From positions 400,868 through 464,867 of the forward strand of contig NZ_MUYG01000009.1 in assembly GCF_002155425.1 (NCBI RefSeq): a stretch of DNA of 64,000 nucleotides. Reading direction: 5' to 3'. The notes below the pieces were generated by a model. The model was given only the letters and a program-made list of their open reading frames with translations. It did not search any database and had not been told where the DNA came from. The DNA comes from Erythrobacter donghaensis (GTDB lineage Bacteria; Pseudomonadota; Alphaproteobacteria; Sphingomonadales; Sphingomonadaceae). Positions 36,140 to 44,493 of the stretch are shown here, one piece after another. Each line of letters begins with the position of its first letter. The first letter of the stretch is position 1. The translations under genes were made by a program, and so were the position numbers.

Positions 36140-36475
36140 TCAGCTCCGCGGGTCCTGTTGCGTTTCGCTTCTCGCCCTTGCGATGCTCTTGCGAGCGACA
36201 ACGAATGCAAGAGGCCAGCCGACAAGCGTCACGATAGCGGCGCATACCATTAAGGCGTCAATCGCCCCGCTGTTGCGATTGTCATCCATAACCGCGACGA
36301 GAAGTATCAGCAGCGGTGTCAGCACCACAGGCAGAGTCCCAATTGCTGCTAACAAACTGACGCCGAGCTTTGGGAGAAAGACCTCTACATCGGGCGCCGT
36401 CCGGCGAGAAAGCCACAGCCCTGCCAAGCTCACTGCAACCCCGAGGATCAGTCCGCCAGTTACGGGCTCGTCCAT
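36140..36475 (-). CDS. Small hypothetical membrane protein
   Basis: The protein has 111 residues with three hydrophobic segments (about 6-22, 38-62 and 73-93) and a basic, polar tail. No family is recognised. It overlaps the end of the nitrilase gene by 16 nt and ends 1 nt before the trmD start, so it is packed within the operon; its codon use looks a little less GC-rich than its neighbours. That could point to a more recent arrival. Confidence 0.6.
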   Translation of the reverse strand: MDEPVTGGLILGVAVSLAGLWLSRRTAPDVEVFLPKLGVSLLAAIGTLPVVLTPLLILLVAVMDDNRNSGAIDALMVCAAIVTLVGWPLAFVVARKSIARARSETQQDPRS

Positions 36476-37428
36476 GAAACCCCATCCTTCGCCCGCATAT
36501 CGACCGTCAGCTCGAACACATCAGGCCGCGCGTAGTGTCCGTCCGTATCAAGATTCGCCAATCCTGCCGAGACTTCGCCAAGGTCGAGCTCCACCAGCAA
36601 AGTCTCCTCCCCCTCGCCCGCCTGCGCGAGCACGCGGGTATCGGGGGCAGCGATCAGGGAGCCGCCGCGGTTGAGCACTTGCGCGGGGATCGCCTCCAGC
36701 AACTCGCGCGCCGCCTCGTCACCACCAACCCGCTCCAGCCCGTCGAGCAAATCGTCCTTCATCTGCACCAGCCCCGCCGCCAGCACGAAGCACCGCCCCT
36801 CCATCGCATAGTGCCTTGATGCGATCTGGTGGCTCTCGCGCACCGTCGGCCAGGCGGCGATATGCACGTCCTCGCCGAGATTATGCATCGCCGCGCGAGC
36901 GAGCGGCATCCAGTGCTCCCAGCAGATCAGCGTGCCGAGGCGGCCCCACTCCGCCTGATGCACGCCCAGCGTCGAGCCATCCCCGCGCGCCCAGATCAGG
37001 CGCTCACCGTGGGTCGGCACCAACTTGCGGTGGTCCATCACCGGCAGGCCCGGACGGAAGGTCAGCTGATTGTTCACAAGGCTGCGCCGAACCCGCTCAT
37101 GCGCGCCGATGCTGATGATCGCCCCGCTCGCATCGGCCAGTTCCTGCAACGGCAGCAGCCGCGCGTCATTGGCGACCACGGCTTGTTCAAGCATGATCGC
37201 ATGGAGCGCGCGCGTGCCGGGATGGTCCCACAGCGCCGCGCCGGGCGCCTCGTCGAGCCACAGCGGATAGCCGCCCAGAAAGGTCTCGCCAAAGGCCACG
37301 ACCTTCGCGCCAGCCTCAACGGCATCCCGCGCGAGGCGCAGGGCCTTGTCGATCCCCGCAGAAAAATCGAGCGGGATCGGAGCGGCCTGAACGACAGCGA
37401 CGGCCAAAGAACCTGGAAGCGTGGTCAT
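36460..37428 (-). CDS. Nitrilase-type carbon-nitrogen hydrolase
   Basis: The protein has 322 residues. The catalytic triad is Glu48 in FGETFLGGYP, Lys135 in HRKLVPTHGER and Cys169 in CWEHWMPLAR. The CWEHWMP context and the length match true nitrilases (nitrile to carboxylic acid plus ammonia) rather than amidases. No signal peptide is seen. It is one of five non-ribosomal genes that lie between rimM and trmD, and its substrate in this setting is unknown. Confidence 0.9.
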   Translation of the reverse strand: MTTLPGSLAVAVVQAAPIPLDFSAGIDKALRLARDAVEAGAKVVAFGETFLGGYPLWLDEAPGAALWDHPGTRALHAIMLEQAVVANDARLLPLQELADASGAIISIGAHERVRRSLVNNQLTFRPGLPVMDHRKLVPTHGERLIWARGDGSTLGVHQAEWGRLGTLICWEHWMPLARAAMHNLGEDVHIAAWPTVRESHQIASRHYAMEGRCFVLAAGLVQMKDDLLDGLERVGGDEAARELLEAIPAQVLNRGGSLIAAPDTRVLAQAGEGEETLLVELDLGEVSAGLANLDTDGHYARPDVFELTVDMRAKDGVSWTSP

Positions 37429-37450
37429 GCCCGCCGCTTACGCGCGCAAA

Positions 37451-38263
37451 TCAGCCTCCGCAACCGCCGCAGCCGCCGCCGCAGCCCGAGCCGCCGTCGC
37501 TGCCACCGTCGCCCCCGCTGTCGCCGCTCTGCTGGCGCAGCGCATGGACCGGCTCCCAAGGCGTGCCGACCAGCACCCCGGTGCCGAACAGCGCCACCGC
37601 CATCGCCGCCTCGTCCGGGCGCGGGGCCTGGTTGAGACGGCCGTTGCGGTGCCGCAGTTCCTGCACCGCCGCCACGCCTGCCGCGGTGCGCGGGTCGCAA
37701 GTAGCATAGCGCATCACCGCCAGCACCACGGTCAGCACCAGCAGCGCGACCAGAAAGCCGGTCGGCTCACCCAGCGCGCCGCCCGCTCGCTGGCGGTAGA
37801 GGCCGAGCAGGAACAGGATAACAAACGGCAGAATTGCGATCAGCCGCAGCCGGGTGTGCTCCTCGGGCCGCAGCAGCAGGCCCGCCCGGCACAGCCGCGC
37901 TGCCACACGCTCGGCATGGACTGCCACCGTCCGGCGCGCATCGGCGAGCGTCACCGGCGCATCGGTCGCCAGCAGCGCCCGTGCGGCTGGCGTCACCGGA
38001 TGATCGCGCGCCGCAATCCGGAGCTTGCCCTTTTCCGCCTCGACCAGCGCGCCGCGCACATAGAGATCCGCCAGCAGCGAATCGGCCAAGCGCCGCCGCC
38101 CGCCAGCCAGCACTGCCACGCTTTCGAGATCATGGGCCTCGCCGCACCGCCCCGCTTCGCGCAGGATGGCGGGCAGCCGCCATGCCAGCGCGCTCGCCAG
38201 AGCGAGCATGACGCTGTAAAACAGCAGAAAGTCGCTGCCCGTCCAGGACGAGAACAGCTGCAT
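37451..38263 (-). CDS. TIGR04222-type membrane protein with a Gly/Cys-rich tail
   Basis: The protein has 270 residues. An N-terminal membrane segment (about 10-30) is followed by a basic soluble domain (LADSLLADLYVRGALVEAEKG), two further membrane segments in the region 140-190, and an unusual C-terminus of about 25 residues made of Gly, Ser, Asp and Cys (ending CGGGCGGCGG). This layout matches TIGR04222. The function is unknown. Its ATG shares one base with the stop of the preceding GRDP-like gene, so the two are made together. Confidence 0.82.
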   Translation of the reverse strand: MQLFSSWTGSDFLLFYSVMLALASALAWRLPAILREAGRCGEAHDLESVAVLAGGRRRLADSLLADLYVRGALVEAEKGKLRIAARDHPVTPAARALLATDAPVTLADARRTVAVHAERVAARLCRAGLLLRPEEHTRLRLIAILPFVILFLLGLYRQRAGGALGEPTGFLVALLVLTVVLAVMRYATCDPRTAAGVAAVQELRHRNGRLNQAPRPDEAAMAVALFGTGVLVGTPWEPVHALRQQSGDSGGDGGSDGGSGCGGGCGGCGG

Positions 38264-38808
38264 CACATCATCCTTCCCGCGAGCCATCCTGCCACGAAGA
38301 CAGCGAGACCCAGCGCCAGCGCGACCCGGCGTGGAAGCATGATACCATCGAAAAAGTTAACGCGAACTCCCCGTGGGTCGATGGCAAAACGCCTATGCGC
38401 GTCAGGCCAGATATCGGCCGGAGGCAGCGCGCCGAAGGCAGCTTCGTAAGCTGCGAGCGTATCGGCATATTGTCGGTAATATCGCTCACGCTCGACCGGG
38501 CCGCCGGCTGTGGGGCCATGGTGCAGATCGGCGCGCAGGACCTCGGGGCAGAAGCTTTGCCAGTAATCGCGGCTATAGGTGAGGTGGAGATGCCAGGCCT
38601 GATCGACCGCATCGGACGGCGTGACCGGGTGCCCGGCGGTGACGGCGAGATAGCAGAAGCGCTTGTATTCGCCGATCACCCGTTCGGCGTGGGCTTCGTC
38701 CCAGCGGTTCTCGCGGGCGAGCCGGGCGGCGAAGGTCAGCGATGCGTCAGGAGGGCCGATGTGGTGGTCGGCGATACGTTGCCACAGCGCGGTATCCTCG
38801 GCGCGCAT
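38263..38808 (-). CDS. GRDP-like (glycine-rich-domain-protein-like) protein
   Basis: The protein has 181 residues. The motif AVDQAWHLHLTYSRDYW matches the conserved His-containing segment of the GRDP-like family (Pfam PF07173), which is followed here by a C-terminal hydrophobic segment (about 160-180). The molecular role of the family is unknown. It is coupled to the TIGR04222 gene by a one-base overlap; that pairing suggests a joint membrane function, which is inference. Confidence 0.74.
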   Translation of the reverse strand: MRAEDTALWQRIADHHIGPPDASLTFAARLARENRWDEAHAERVIGEYKRFCYLAVTAGHPVTPSDAVDQAWHLHLTYSRDYWQSFCPEVLRADLHHGPTAGGPVERERYYRQYADTLAAYEAAFGALPPADIWPDAHRRFAIDPRGVRVNFFDGIMLPRRVALALGLAVFVAGWLAGRMM

Positions 38809-38820
38809 GTCGCACCCCGC

Positions 38821-39147
38821 CTATTCGAACACGCTGGTATCGAGCACGGCCGAGCGATCGAGCCGCCGCTGCGCAAGCCAGGCGACCGGCAGGGCAACCA
38901 GCACGAGCGCCAGGACCATCACCAGCAACGCACCCAGCAGGGTGCTGCTGGCGGGTATTCTGCGCATCCCGGTGTCGGCCAGCAACACTGGAACGATCGT
39001 CACCAGTGCACCGCCAAAAGCGCAGCCTGCGACCCGGACGAAGCGCTCGGCAGAGGGCCAGAACCACGAGGCCAGCAGCACTGCGCCAAGCGTCGCAAAG
39101 GCGCAGCTCAGGCAATAGGTCAGCATGAGAAACAGAAATGCGAGCAT
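38821..39147 (-). CDS. Small hypothetical membrane protein
   Basis: The protein has 108 residues with three hydrophobic segments (about 2-29, 42-57 and 67-90) and a short charged tail. No family is recognised. It sits between rimM (6 nt upstream) and the GRDP-like gene (12 nt downstream), so it belongs to the same transcript. Confidence 0.65.
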   Translation of the reverse strand: MLAFLFLMLTYCLSCAFATLGAVLLASWFWPSAERFVRVAGCAFGGALVTIVPVLLADTGMRRIPASSTLLGALLVMVLALVLVALPVAWLAQRRLDRSAVLDTSVFE

Positions 39148-39153
39148 CGCCGC

Positions 39154-39654
39154 CTAGTCTTCGGCGAAAGCAGCCGCGATCACAAGCCGGTGTTGATCCC
39201 ATTCCGGCACGGCTGTGGGGACCATCGGGACCATGAAGGTCTTGGGCCCCTTTTCAGGTGCCGGGTCGCGGGCAATTTCGATGATGTCGGTCGCACCGAA
39301 ATTCTCGATCGCGGCGACCGTGCCGACAGGATCGCCCGCGTCGGTGATCACGGGAAGCCCGAGCAGATCGGCGTGGTAGAATTCACCCTCGGCCAGCGGC
39401 GGGAGCGCATCGCGCGGGACGCTGAGCGCGGTGCCGCGCAGCTTTTCGGCATCGGCGCGGCTGGTGCTTTCGGCGAAGCGGGCGATCCCGCCGCCCTTGC
39501 CGTCGTCGCGCACCTTGACCAGCGTGAGCGCGCCATCGTTGAAGCTCTTGTGTTTGGCGAGCGTCGCAACGCCTTCGCCAAACAGCTTCAGACGCACCTC
39601 GCCCGCCACCCCGTGCGCGCCGATGATGGCGGCGAGGGTGACGGGCGCGGGCAT
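39154..39654 (-). CDS. rimM: 16S rRNA processing protein RimM
   Basis: The protein has 166 residues with the two RimM parts: an N-terminal beta-barrel (IIGAHGVAGEVRLKLFGE) and a PRC-barrel-like C-terminal domain (EFYHADLLGLPVITDAGDPVGTV, then KTFMVPMVPTAVPEWD). It binds S19 and helps 30S head maturation. It follows rpsP by 6 nt as in the usual rpsP-rimM-trmD-rplS order; here trmD is displaced by 3 kb. Confidence 0.95.
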   Translation of the reverse strand: MPAPVTLAAIIGAHGVAGEVRLKLFGEGVATLAKHKSFNDGALTLVKVRDDGKGGGIARFAESTSRADAEKLRGTALSVPRDALPPLAEGEFYHADLLGLPVITDAGDPVGTVAAIENFGATDIIEIARDPAPEKGPKTFMVPMVPTAVPEWDQHRLVIAAAFAED

Positions 39655-39660
39655 AGTAGC

Positions 39661-40176
39661 TTAGCCTTCGGCCTGTTCTTCGGCGGCGGCTTCTTCAGCA
39701 GGCGCTTCTTCAGCAGCAGGGGCCTCTTCAGCGGCAGCTTCTTCAGCAGCGGGCGCTTCTTCGGCGGGCGCTTCTTCGGCCGGGGCAGCGGCAGCGGCCT
39801 TGGCTTCTTCTTCAGCGGCGCGCTTGGCTTCTTCGGCTTCGGCGATCTTGGCGGCACGCTCTTCAGCACGCTCCTTGGCCTTTTCGCCCGGCTCGCCCTT
39901 CTTGGGGTTCACGCGGGCCGCACGCTCCTTGATGCCGGCGGCATCGAGGAAGCGGGCCACGCGGTCGGTCGGCTGCGCGCCGACGCCGAGCCAGTAGCGG
40001 GCGCGGTCTTCGATCAGCTTCACGCGCTCGGGCGAGTCCTTGGCGAGCAGCGGGTTGTAGGTCCCGATCTGCTCGAGATACTTGCCGTCGCGGGGCGAGC
40101 GGCTGTTGGCGACGACTATGCGGTAATAGGGACGCTTCTTGGCACCGCCGCGCGAGAGCCGGATGGAAATCGACAT
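39661..40176 (-). CDS. rpsP: 30S ribosomal protein S16 with a long Ala/Glu-rich tail
   Basis: The protein has 171 residues. The S16 core is complete in the first 85 or so ([20 protein letters not shown], then QIGTYNPLL and [16 protein letters not shown]). The remaining residues form a charged helix-like stretch and a low-complexity tail of repeated [12 protein letters not shown] units. Many S16 proteins have only 80-90 residues; tails of this kind occur in other alphaproteobacteria. The tail should be exposed and strongly acidic. It starts 54 nt after ffh. Confidence 0.95.
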   Translation of the reverse strand: MSISIRLSRGGAKKRPYYRIVVANSRSPRDGKYLEQIGTYNPLLAKDSPERVKLIEDRARYWLGVGAQPTDRVARFLDAAGIKERAARVNPKKGEPGEKAKERAEERAAKIAEAEEAKRAAEEEAKAAAAAPAEEAPAEEAPAAEEAAAEEAPAAEEAPAEEAAAEEQAEG

Positions 40177-40230
40177 GATGTTACCTTTCGATTGAACTTG
40201 AACTGTTGAACTGAAACTTCTGACTTGAAA

Positions 40231-41694
40231 CTATTTCTTGCGGGGCGGACCACCGAGACCGGGCAGACCTCCCATCCCGCCACCGCCGAGGCCGGGCAGG
40301 CCGCCGGGCGGAAGGCCGCCCATGCCGCCCATGCCGCCGCCCATCGGACCGCCGCCGCCACCGAACATCGCAGCGAGGCCCTTGAGCCCGCCCATCTTCT
40401 TGATCTGCTTCATCGCGCGCGACATTTCCTGGTGCATCTTGAGCACCTTGTTGACCGTCTGCACATCGGTGCCGCTGCCCGCCGCGACGCGCTTCTTGCG
40501 CTTGGCGTTCATCAGGTCGGGATTGGCGCGTTCCTTGGCGGTCATCGAGGAGATGATCGCTTCCATGTGAACCAGCACCTTGTCGTCCATGCCGCTCGAT
40601 TGCATCGCGGCCTTGGCCTTCTTCATGCCCGGCATCATGCCCGCCAGCATCCCCAGCCCGCCCATGCCGCGCATCTGCTTGAGCTGCATGGCGAGATCGT
40701 CGAGGTCGAACCTGCCCTTCTCAAGGTTGCGCGCGAGCTTTTCAGCGTCCTCTTCCTTGATCGTCGCGGCGGCGCGCTCGACCAGGCTGACGACGTCGCC
40801 CATGCCGAGGATGCGGTCGGCGACCGAACCGGGGCGGAAAGGCTCGATCGCGTCGAGCTTTTCGCCGGTGCCCGCGAACTTGATCGGCTTGCCGGTGACC
40901 GCGCGCATCGAGAGCGCGGCACCGCCGCGGGCATCGCCGTCCATGCGGGTCAGCACCACGCCGGTCAGCGGCACTTCGCTGGTGAAGGACTGCGCGACGT
41001 TGACCGCGTCCTGACCTGTCAATGAATCGACAACCAGCAGCACTTCGTTGGGCGCCGAAACGCTGGCGACAGCCTTCATCTCGGCCATCAGCGCGTCGTC
41101 AACGTGGAGGCGGCCCGCGGTGTCGAGCAGCAGCACGTCGAAATTCTGAAGCCGCGCGGCTTCCATCGCGCGGCGGGCGATGTCGACCGGCTGCTGGCCT
41201 TGCACGATCGGCAGGGTCGCGACATCGACCTGCCCGCCGAGCACCGCCAGCTGCTCCTGCGCCGCCGGACGGTTGACGTCGAGCGAGGCCATCAGCGCCT
41301 TCTTGCCGTGGCGTTCGCGGATCAGCTTGGCGAGCTTGGCGGTGGTGGTCGTTTTACCCGAACCCTGCAGGCCGACCATCATGATCACGACCGGCGGCTT
41401 GGCATCGAGCTTGAGGCCTTCGACCTCCATCCCGCCCAGCGTTTCAACCAGTTCGTCATGGACGATCTTGATCACCATCTGGCCGGGGGTGACCGACTTC
41501 AGGACATCTTGGCCGACGGCCTTTTCGGTGACGGAATCGATGAAGCGGCGGGCGACGGGGAGCGCGACGTCGGCTTCGAGCAGCGCGATCCGCACTTCGC
41601 GCATGGCGTCGCGCACGTCCTGCTCGCGCAGCGCACCGCGGCCCTTGAGCTTGTCAAAGACCCCGCCAAGACGGTCGGACAGCGTGTCGAACAT
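40231..41694 (-). CDS. ffh: Signal recognition particle protein Ffh
   Basis: The protein has 487 residues. The N domain is followed by the SRP GTPase with GLQGSGKTTTTAKLA, DVNRPAAQEQL, DTAGRLHVDD and TRMDGDARGGAAL, and a Met-rich M domain (GMLAGMMPGMKKAK, with SGTDVQTVN as the RNA-binding part). The last 50 residues are Gly/Pro/Met-rich. The protein binds 4.5S RNA and targets membrane proteins to SecYEG. The ATG at 41694, with AGGAG nine bases before it, is preferred to a TTG at 41700. Confidence 0.97.
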   Translation of the reverse strand: MFDTLSDRLGGVFDKLKGRGALREQDVRDAMREVRIALLEADVALPVARRFIDSVTEKAVGQDVLKSVTPGQMVIKIVHDELVETLGGMEVEGLKLDAKPPVVIMMVGLQGSGKTTTTAKLAKLIRERHGKKALMASLDVNRPAAQEQLAVLGGQVDVATLPIVQGQQPVDIARRAMEAARLQNFDVLLLDTAGRLHVDDALMAEMKAVASVSAPNEVLLVVDSLTGQDAVNVAQSFTSEVPLTGVVLTRMDGDARGGAALSMRAVTGKPIKFAGTGEKLDAIEPFRPGSVADRILGMGDVVSLVERAAATIKEEDAEKLARNLEKGRFDLDDLAMQLKQMRGMGGLGMLAGMMPGMKKAKAAMQSSGMDDKVLVHMEAIISSMTAKERANPDLMNAKRKKRVAAGSGTDVQTVNKVLKMHQEMSRAMKQIKKMGGLKGLAAMFGGGGGPMGGGMGGMGGLPPGGLPGLGGGGMGGLPGLGGPPRKK

Positions 41695-41738
41695 CGCCAA
41701 CTTCTCCTGCCGGGAGCCTTGGCCGCCCGGAAAATGCG

Positions 41739-41774
41739 AAAAACGCCGGCGGACGAAACCTCGTCGGCCAGCGT
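41739..41774 (-). terminator. Terminator of the tRNA-Ala transcript
   Basis: On the minus strand a 14-bp stem with one mismatch and one G-T pair (ACGCTGGCCGACGA, 41774-41761, with TCGTCCGCCGGCGT, 41756-41743) closes a 4-nt loop and is followed by TTTT. It starts 52 nt after the tRNA 3' end and precedes ffh. Confidence 0.8.
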
Positions 41775-41826
41775 TGCGAAGGGAGCTCCAGCAAGGAGCA
41801 AACTCTCCGACTTTGATCAGGATGAC

Positions 41827-41902
41827 TGGTGGAGCCTAGCGGGATCGAACCGCTGACCTCAACACTGCCAGTGTTGCGCTCTCCCAGCTGAGCTAAGGCC
41901 CC
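41827..41902 (-). tRNA. tRNA-Ala (anticodon GGC)
   Basis: The 76-nt sequence folds as a full cloverleaf with CCA encoded. The acceptor stem GGGGCCT/AGGCTCC has the G3-U70 pair that identifies tRNA-Ala. The D arm is GCTC-AGCTGGGA-GAGC, the anticodon stem CAACA/TGTTG holds the loop CTGGCAG with anticodon GGC, and the T arm is AGCGG-TTCGATC-CCGCT. It has its own terminator downstream and a possible promoter upstream. Confidence 0.97.
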
Positions 41903-41952
41903 GAGCCAGTCATCATGCCAGCAAGGCTAAGCGCCCTGCTTGCGGGAGGCGG

Positions 41953-41981
41953 CCATTAGTGGGGCCGACCTCCCTTGGCAA
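41953..41981 (-). promoter_or_regulatory. Candidate promoter of tRNA-Ala
   Basis: TTGCCA (41981-41976) and TAATGG (41958-41953) on the minus strand are spaced 17 nt apart, about 50 nt upstream of the tRNA. They match a sigma-70 promoter only moderately. Confidence 0.38.
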
Positions 41982-42027
41982 GCTTAAATTGATCGAACCG
42001 GACCAAATATCCTGACTTCGGACCGTC

Positions 42028-42172
42028 AGGGCTGATCCGGCCGGAACGCGGCCGCGAGCGCACGCGCGCGAGCCGCAGGTGCTCCGGCGCACCGCGCCGG
42101 AAACGCACCGAGGGAAGCGAAGCTGTGTCGCCAAAGGCGGCACACCGGCCGCGGAGGCGGCCCCGCAATCAA
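42028..42172. repeat. Palindromic element, family B partial copy beside the TIGR02300 gene
   Basis: The core at 42073-42113 reads, on the plus strand, CCGCAGG-TGCTC, a 6-3-6 hairpin (CGGCGC-ACC-GCGCCG), GAAACGCA and CCGAGG. The linkers are identical to those at 53186-53226, where a different hairpin fills the same place. Other hairpins flank the core. The element starts directly after the stop codon of the TIGR02300 gene. The rest of 41903-42172 contains only the tRNA promoter region and no gene. Confidence 0.8.
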
Positions 42173-42514
42173 TCAGCTCTCGTCGTCGTCGTCGTCGCCC
42201 GAAGTGGCCACACCGAGATCGTCGTCACCGCCGAGATCGACGTCGTTGTCGGGCGAATCGCCGTCCTCGTCGATGTCCTCGATGTCTTCCAGATCGTCGA
42301 TGTCGTCATCGCCGCTGAGATCGGCGTCAGCCTCGACGTCCTTCTTCTTTTCGACTTCCTCGAAGGGAATCGGCTGCTTGGACTTGAGCACCGGCTCGGG
42401 CGACCAGTTCTCGCCGCATTCGATGCAGGTCACCGGATCGTCCTTGCCGAGATCGTAAAATCGCTCCCCGCACTTGGGGCAGGTACGCTTGGTACCCCAT
42501 TCAGGCTTCGCCAT
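42173..42514 (-). CDS. TIGR02300 family protein (zinc ribbon with acidic tail)
   Basis: The protein has 113 residues. The N-terminus [20 protein letters not shown], then [17 protein letters not shown], gives two CxxC pairs and defines the alphaproteobacterial TIGR02300 family. The second half is very rich in Asp and Glu and ends DDDDDES. The function is unknown; the zinc ribbon plus acidic tail suggests a nucleic-acid or protein-binding regulator. The ATG at 42514 is chosen over 42520. It is divergent from aroA. Confidence 0.9.
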   Translation of the reverse strand: MAKPEWGTKRTCPKCGERFYDLGKDDPVTCIECGENWSPEPVLKSKQPIPFEEVEKKKDVEADADLSGDDDIDDLEDIEDIDEDGDSPDNDVDLGGDDDLGVATSGDDDDDES

Positions 42515-42683
42515 CGTCATTCCTCAAAACGGGCCGGCCCTGACAGGGCGGGCCCAACAGCTGCAAAATCGTGGGTGGATTGATCGGAAAAGTGGGCTCC
42601 GGCAAGCCCTTTATCAAGAGCCCGGCGGACAGACGCGGCGCGCCTTGCCAGAAGCGCGGGGCGCTGTCAAAGACCGCGGCCTT

Positions 42684-44000
42684 ATGACCAGCCATCGCTT
42701 TAGCGCCGCCGGCCCGCTGACGGGCGCCATCCGTGTCCCCGGCGACAAGTCGATCAGCCATCGCTCGTTGATGTTTGCAGGGCTCGCCGTCGGGCGCAGC
42801 CGCATCACCGGGCTGCTGGAGGGCGAGGACGTGCTGGCGACCGCTGCGGCGATGCGGGCCTTCGGAGCGCAGATTGCGCGCGGGGATGACGGCGCATGGA
42901 CGGTCGATGGCGTGGGTGTCGGCAGCCTCTTGGAGCCGAAGCAGGCGCTCGACATGGGCAATTCAGGCACGTCGACGCGGCTGCTGATGGGCCTTGTCGC
43001 GAGCCATGCGATCACCGCGACCTTCACGGGCGATGCGAGCCTCTCGGGCCGCCCGATGAAGCGCGTGATTGATCCGCTTTCGCTGATGGGCGCAAGTTTC
43101 GAGGCGAGCGCGGGCGGCACCCTCCCCCTGATGCTGCGCGGCGCGAACCCTGCCGTGCCGATCACCTACCGGCTCCCGGTGGCGAGTGCGCAGGTCAAAA
43201 GCGCGGTGCTGCTCGCCGGCCTCAACACCCCCGGCATCACCCGCGTGATCGAGCCCGTCCACACCCGCGACCATACCGAGCGGATGCTGACCGGCTTCGG
43301 CGCGAAGCTCGAAGTGGGTGAGGAGAAGGGCGAGGCCGTTATCAGCATCCACGGCGAGGCCGATCTGAAGCCGATGGACGTGGTGGTGCCGGGCGATCCC
43401 TCCTCCGCCGCTTTCTTCATGGTCGCAGCCACGCTGGTGCCGGGGAGCGATCTCACGATCCTGAACGTCGGCCTCAACCCGACCCGCGCGGGCCTGCTCC
43501 ACGTGCTGCGGCAGATGGGCGCGGACATTGAGGAGGTGCACGCGCGCGAAGTGGGCGGCGAGCCGGTCGCAGACCTGCGGGTGCGCCATGCGCAGCTTTC
43601 GGGCATCGATGTCGATCCGGCCATCGCGCCTGCGATGATCGACGAGTTTCCGGTGCTGTTCGTTGCCGCCGCGCTTGCGCAGGGCACGACCCGCACGACC
43701 GGCCTTGAGGAACTGCGCGTCAAGGAAAGCGACCGCCTCGCCGCGATGGCCGCCGCGCTTACCGCCGCGGGCGCGCGGGTGGAGGAGCACGAGGACGGCC
43801 TCACCATCCACGGCACCGACGGCGAACCGCTCCGCGGCACAGCGAACGGGCAGGTCAAATCGTTACTCGATCACCGCATTGCCATGAGCATGGCGGTGGC
43901 AGGCCTCGTCAGCGAGGGCGGCGTGGACGTCGACGACATCAGCCCGATCAATACTAGCTTCCCCACTTTCATGGGTCTGCTGGCCGAGGCGACGGCGTGA
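42684..44000 (+). CDS. aroA: 3-phosphoshikimate 1-carboxyvinyltransferase (EPSP synthase)
   Basis: The protein has 438 residues. It starts [14 protein letters not shown] and has [38 protein letters not shown] [23 protein letters not shown] and [10 protein letters not shown]. The overall text resembles the class II (CP4-like) enzymes, but the loop after DMGNSGTS has Gly where the CP4 enzyme has Ala (NAATG). It joins shikimate 3-phosphate and PEP in the chorismate pathway. It leads a plus-strand operon that ends with cmk and rpsA; the next gene overlaps its stop. Confidence 0.96.
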   Translation: MTSHRFSAAGPLTGAIRVPGDKSISHRSLMFAGLAVGRSRITGLLEGEDVLATAAAMRAFGAQIARGDDGAWTVDGVGVGSLLEPKQALDMGNSGTSTRLLMGLVASHAITATFTGDASLSGRPMKRVIDPLSLMGASFEASAGGTLPLMLRGANPAVPITYRLPVASAQVKSAVLLAGLNTPGITRVIEPVHTRDHTERMLTGFGAKLEVGEEKGEAVISIHGEADLKPMDVVVPGDPSSAAFFMVAATLVPGSDLTILNVGLNPTRAGLLHVLRQMGADIEEVHAREVGGEPVADLRVRHAQLSGIDVDPAIAPAMIDEFPVLFVAAALAQGTTRTTGLEELRVKESDRLAAMAAALTAAGARVEEHEDGLTIHGTDGEPLRGTANGQVKSLLDHRIAMSMAVAGLVSEGGVDVDDISPINTSFPTFMGLLAEATA

Positions 44001-44224
44001 CAAAAGGCCTCGTCTCAACCATCATCATCTTCACAGGTGGTTTTCTTGGTTGGGCCATCTACCGCCATTTCTCTGGTGGGGCGCCGATCACTTTGGCGGA
44101 GATCATCCTTATCTGCGTCGCAGCGCCCTTGGCTGGAGCTGTGCGCTGGCTCACTCACGACAAGTTACGTGATTGGCTGCTGCGCAAGGCATCTCGCGAG
44201 AAGCATGATCGGGAGCAGCCATGA
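43997..44224 (+). CDS. Small hypothetical membrane protein
   Basis: The protein has 75 residues from a GTG that overlaps the aroA stop (GTGA). Two hydrophobic segments (about 5-23 and 32-49) are followed by a basic tail. No family is recognised. Its base composition is less GC-rich than aroA. The overlaps on both sides suggest translation in the aroA operon. Confidence 0.6.
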   Translation: MTKGLVSTIIIFTGGFLGWAIYRHFSGGAPITLAEIILICVAAPLAGAVRWLTHDKLRDWLLRKASREKHDREQP

Positions 44225-44493
44225 ATACCCCGCTCGACTGGCCCAGCATCATCGGACTTGCCGGCACCGCCTGCATCATCGGTGCCTATGCCTATCTGAC
44301 GCTGGCAAAGGCGACTAACCCCTTCCTGCTGCACGGCACCAACCTGCTCGGCGCGGCGCTGCTGACGGTCAGCCTCGTCTACCACACCAACTGGGCGAGC
44401 CTCGTGCTCGAATTCTTCTGGGCCGCGATCGCGATCTACGGGTTGGCGAAGGCGTGGCGCAATCGGGCGGGCGAGGATAGGAGCGGGGGATGA
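44221..44493 (+). CDS. CBU_0592-type small membrane protein
   Basis: The protein has 90 residues with three hydrophobic segments, including IIGLAGTACIIGAYAYLTL and SLVLEFFWAAIAIYGLA, the pattern of the CBU_0592 family (short inner-membrane proteins of unknown function). It overlaps the genes before and after it by 4 nt. Confidence 0.76.
   Translation: MNTPLDWPSIIGLAGTACIIGAYAYLTLAKATNPFLLHGTNLLGAALLTVSLVYHTNWASLVLEFFWAAIAIYGLAKAWRNRAGEDRSGG

Noticed and set aside
39661..39800. Short repeated units that at first look like a tandem or CRISPR-like array
   Set aside because: They are the coding repeats of the S16 Ala/Glu tail, with no spacers; no CRISPR array or cas gene was found in the window.
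40231..40390. Gly/Met/Pro-rich end of ffh as a frameshift
   Set aside because: The frame is continuous with the M domain and such tails are common in Ffh; no alternative frame carries a better ending.
41827..41902. tRNA-Ala as an integration site for a genomic island
   Set aside because: No integrase, no repeat of the tRNA 3' end and no foreign-looking block lies next to it.
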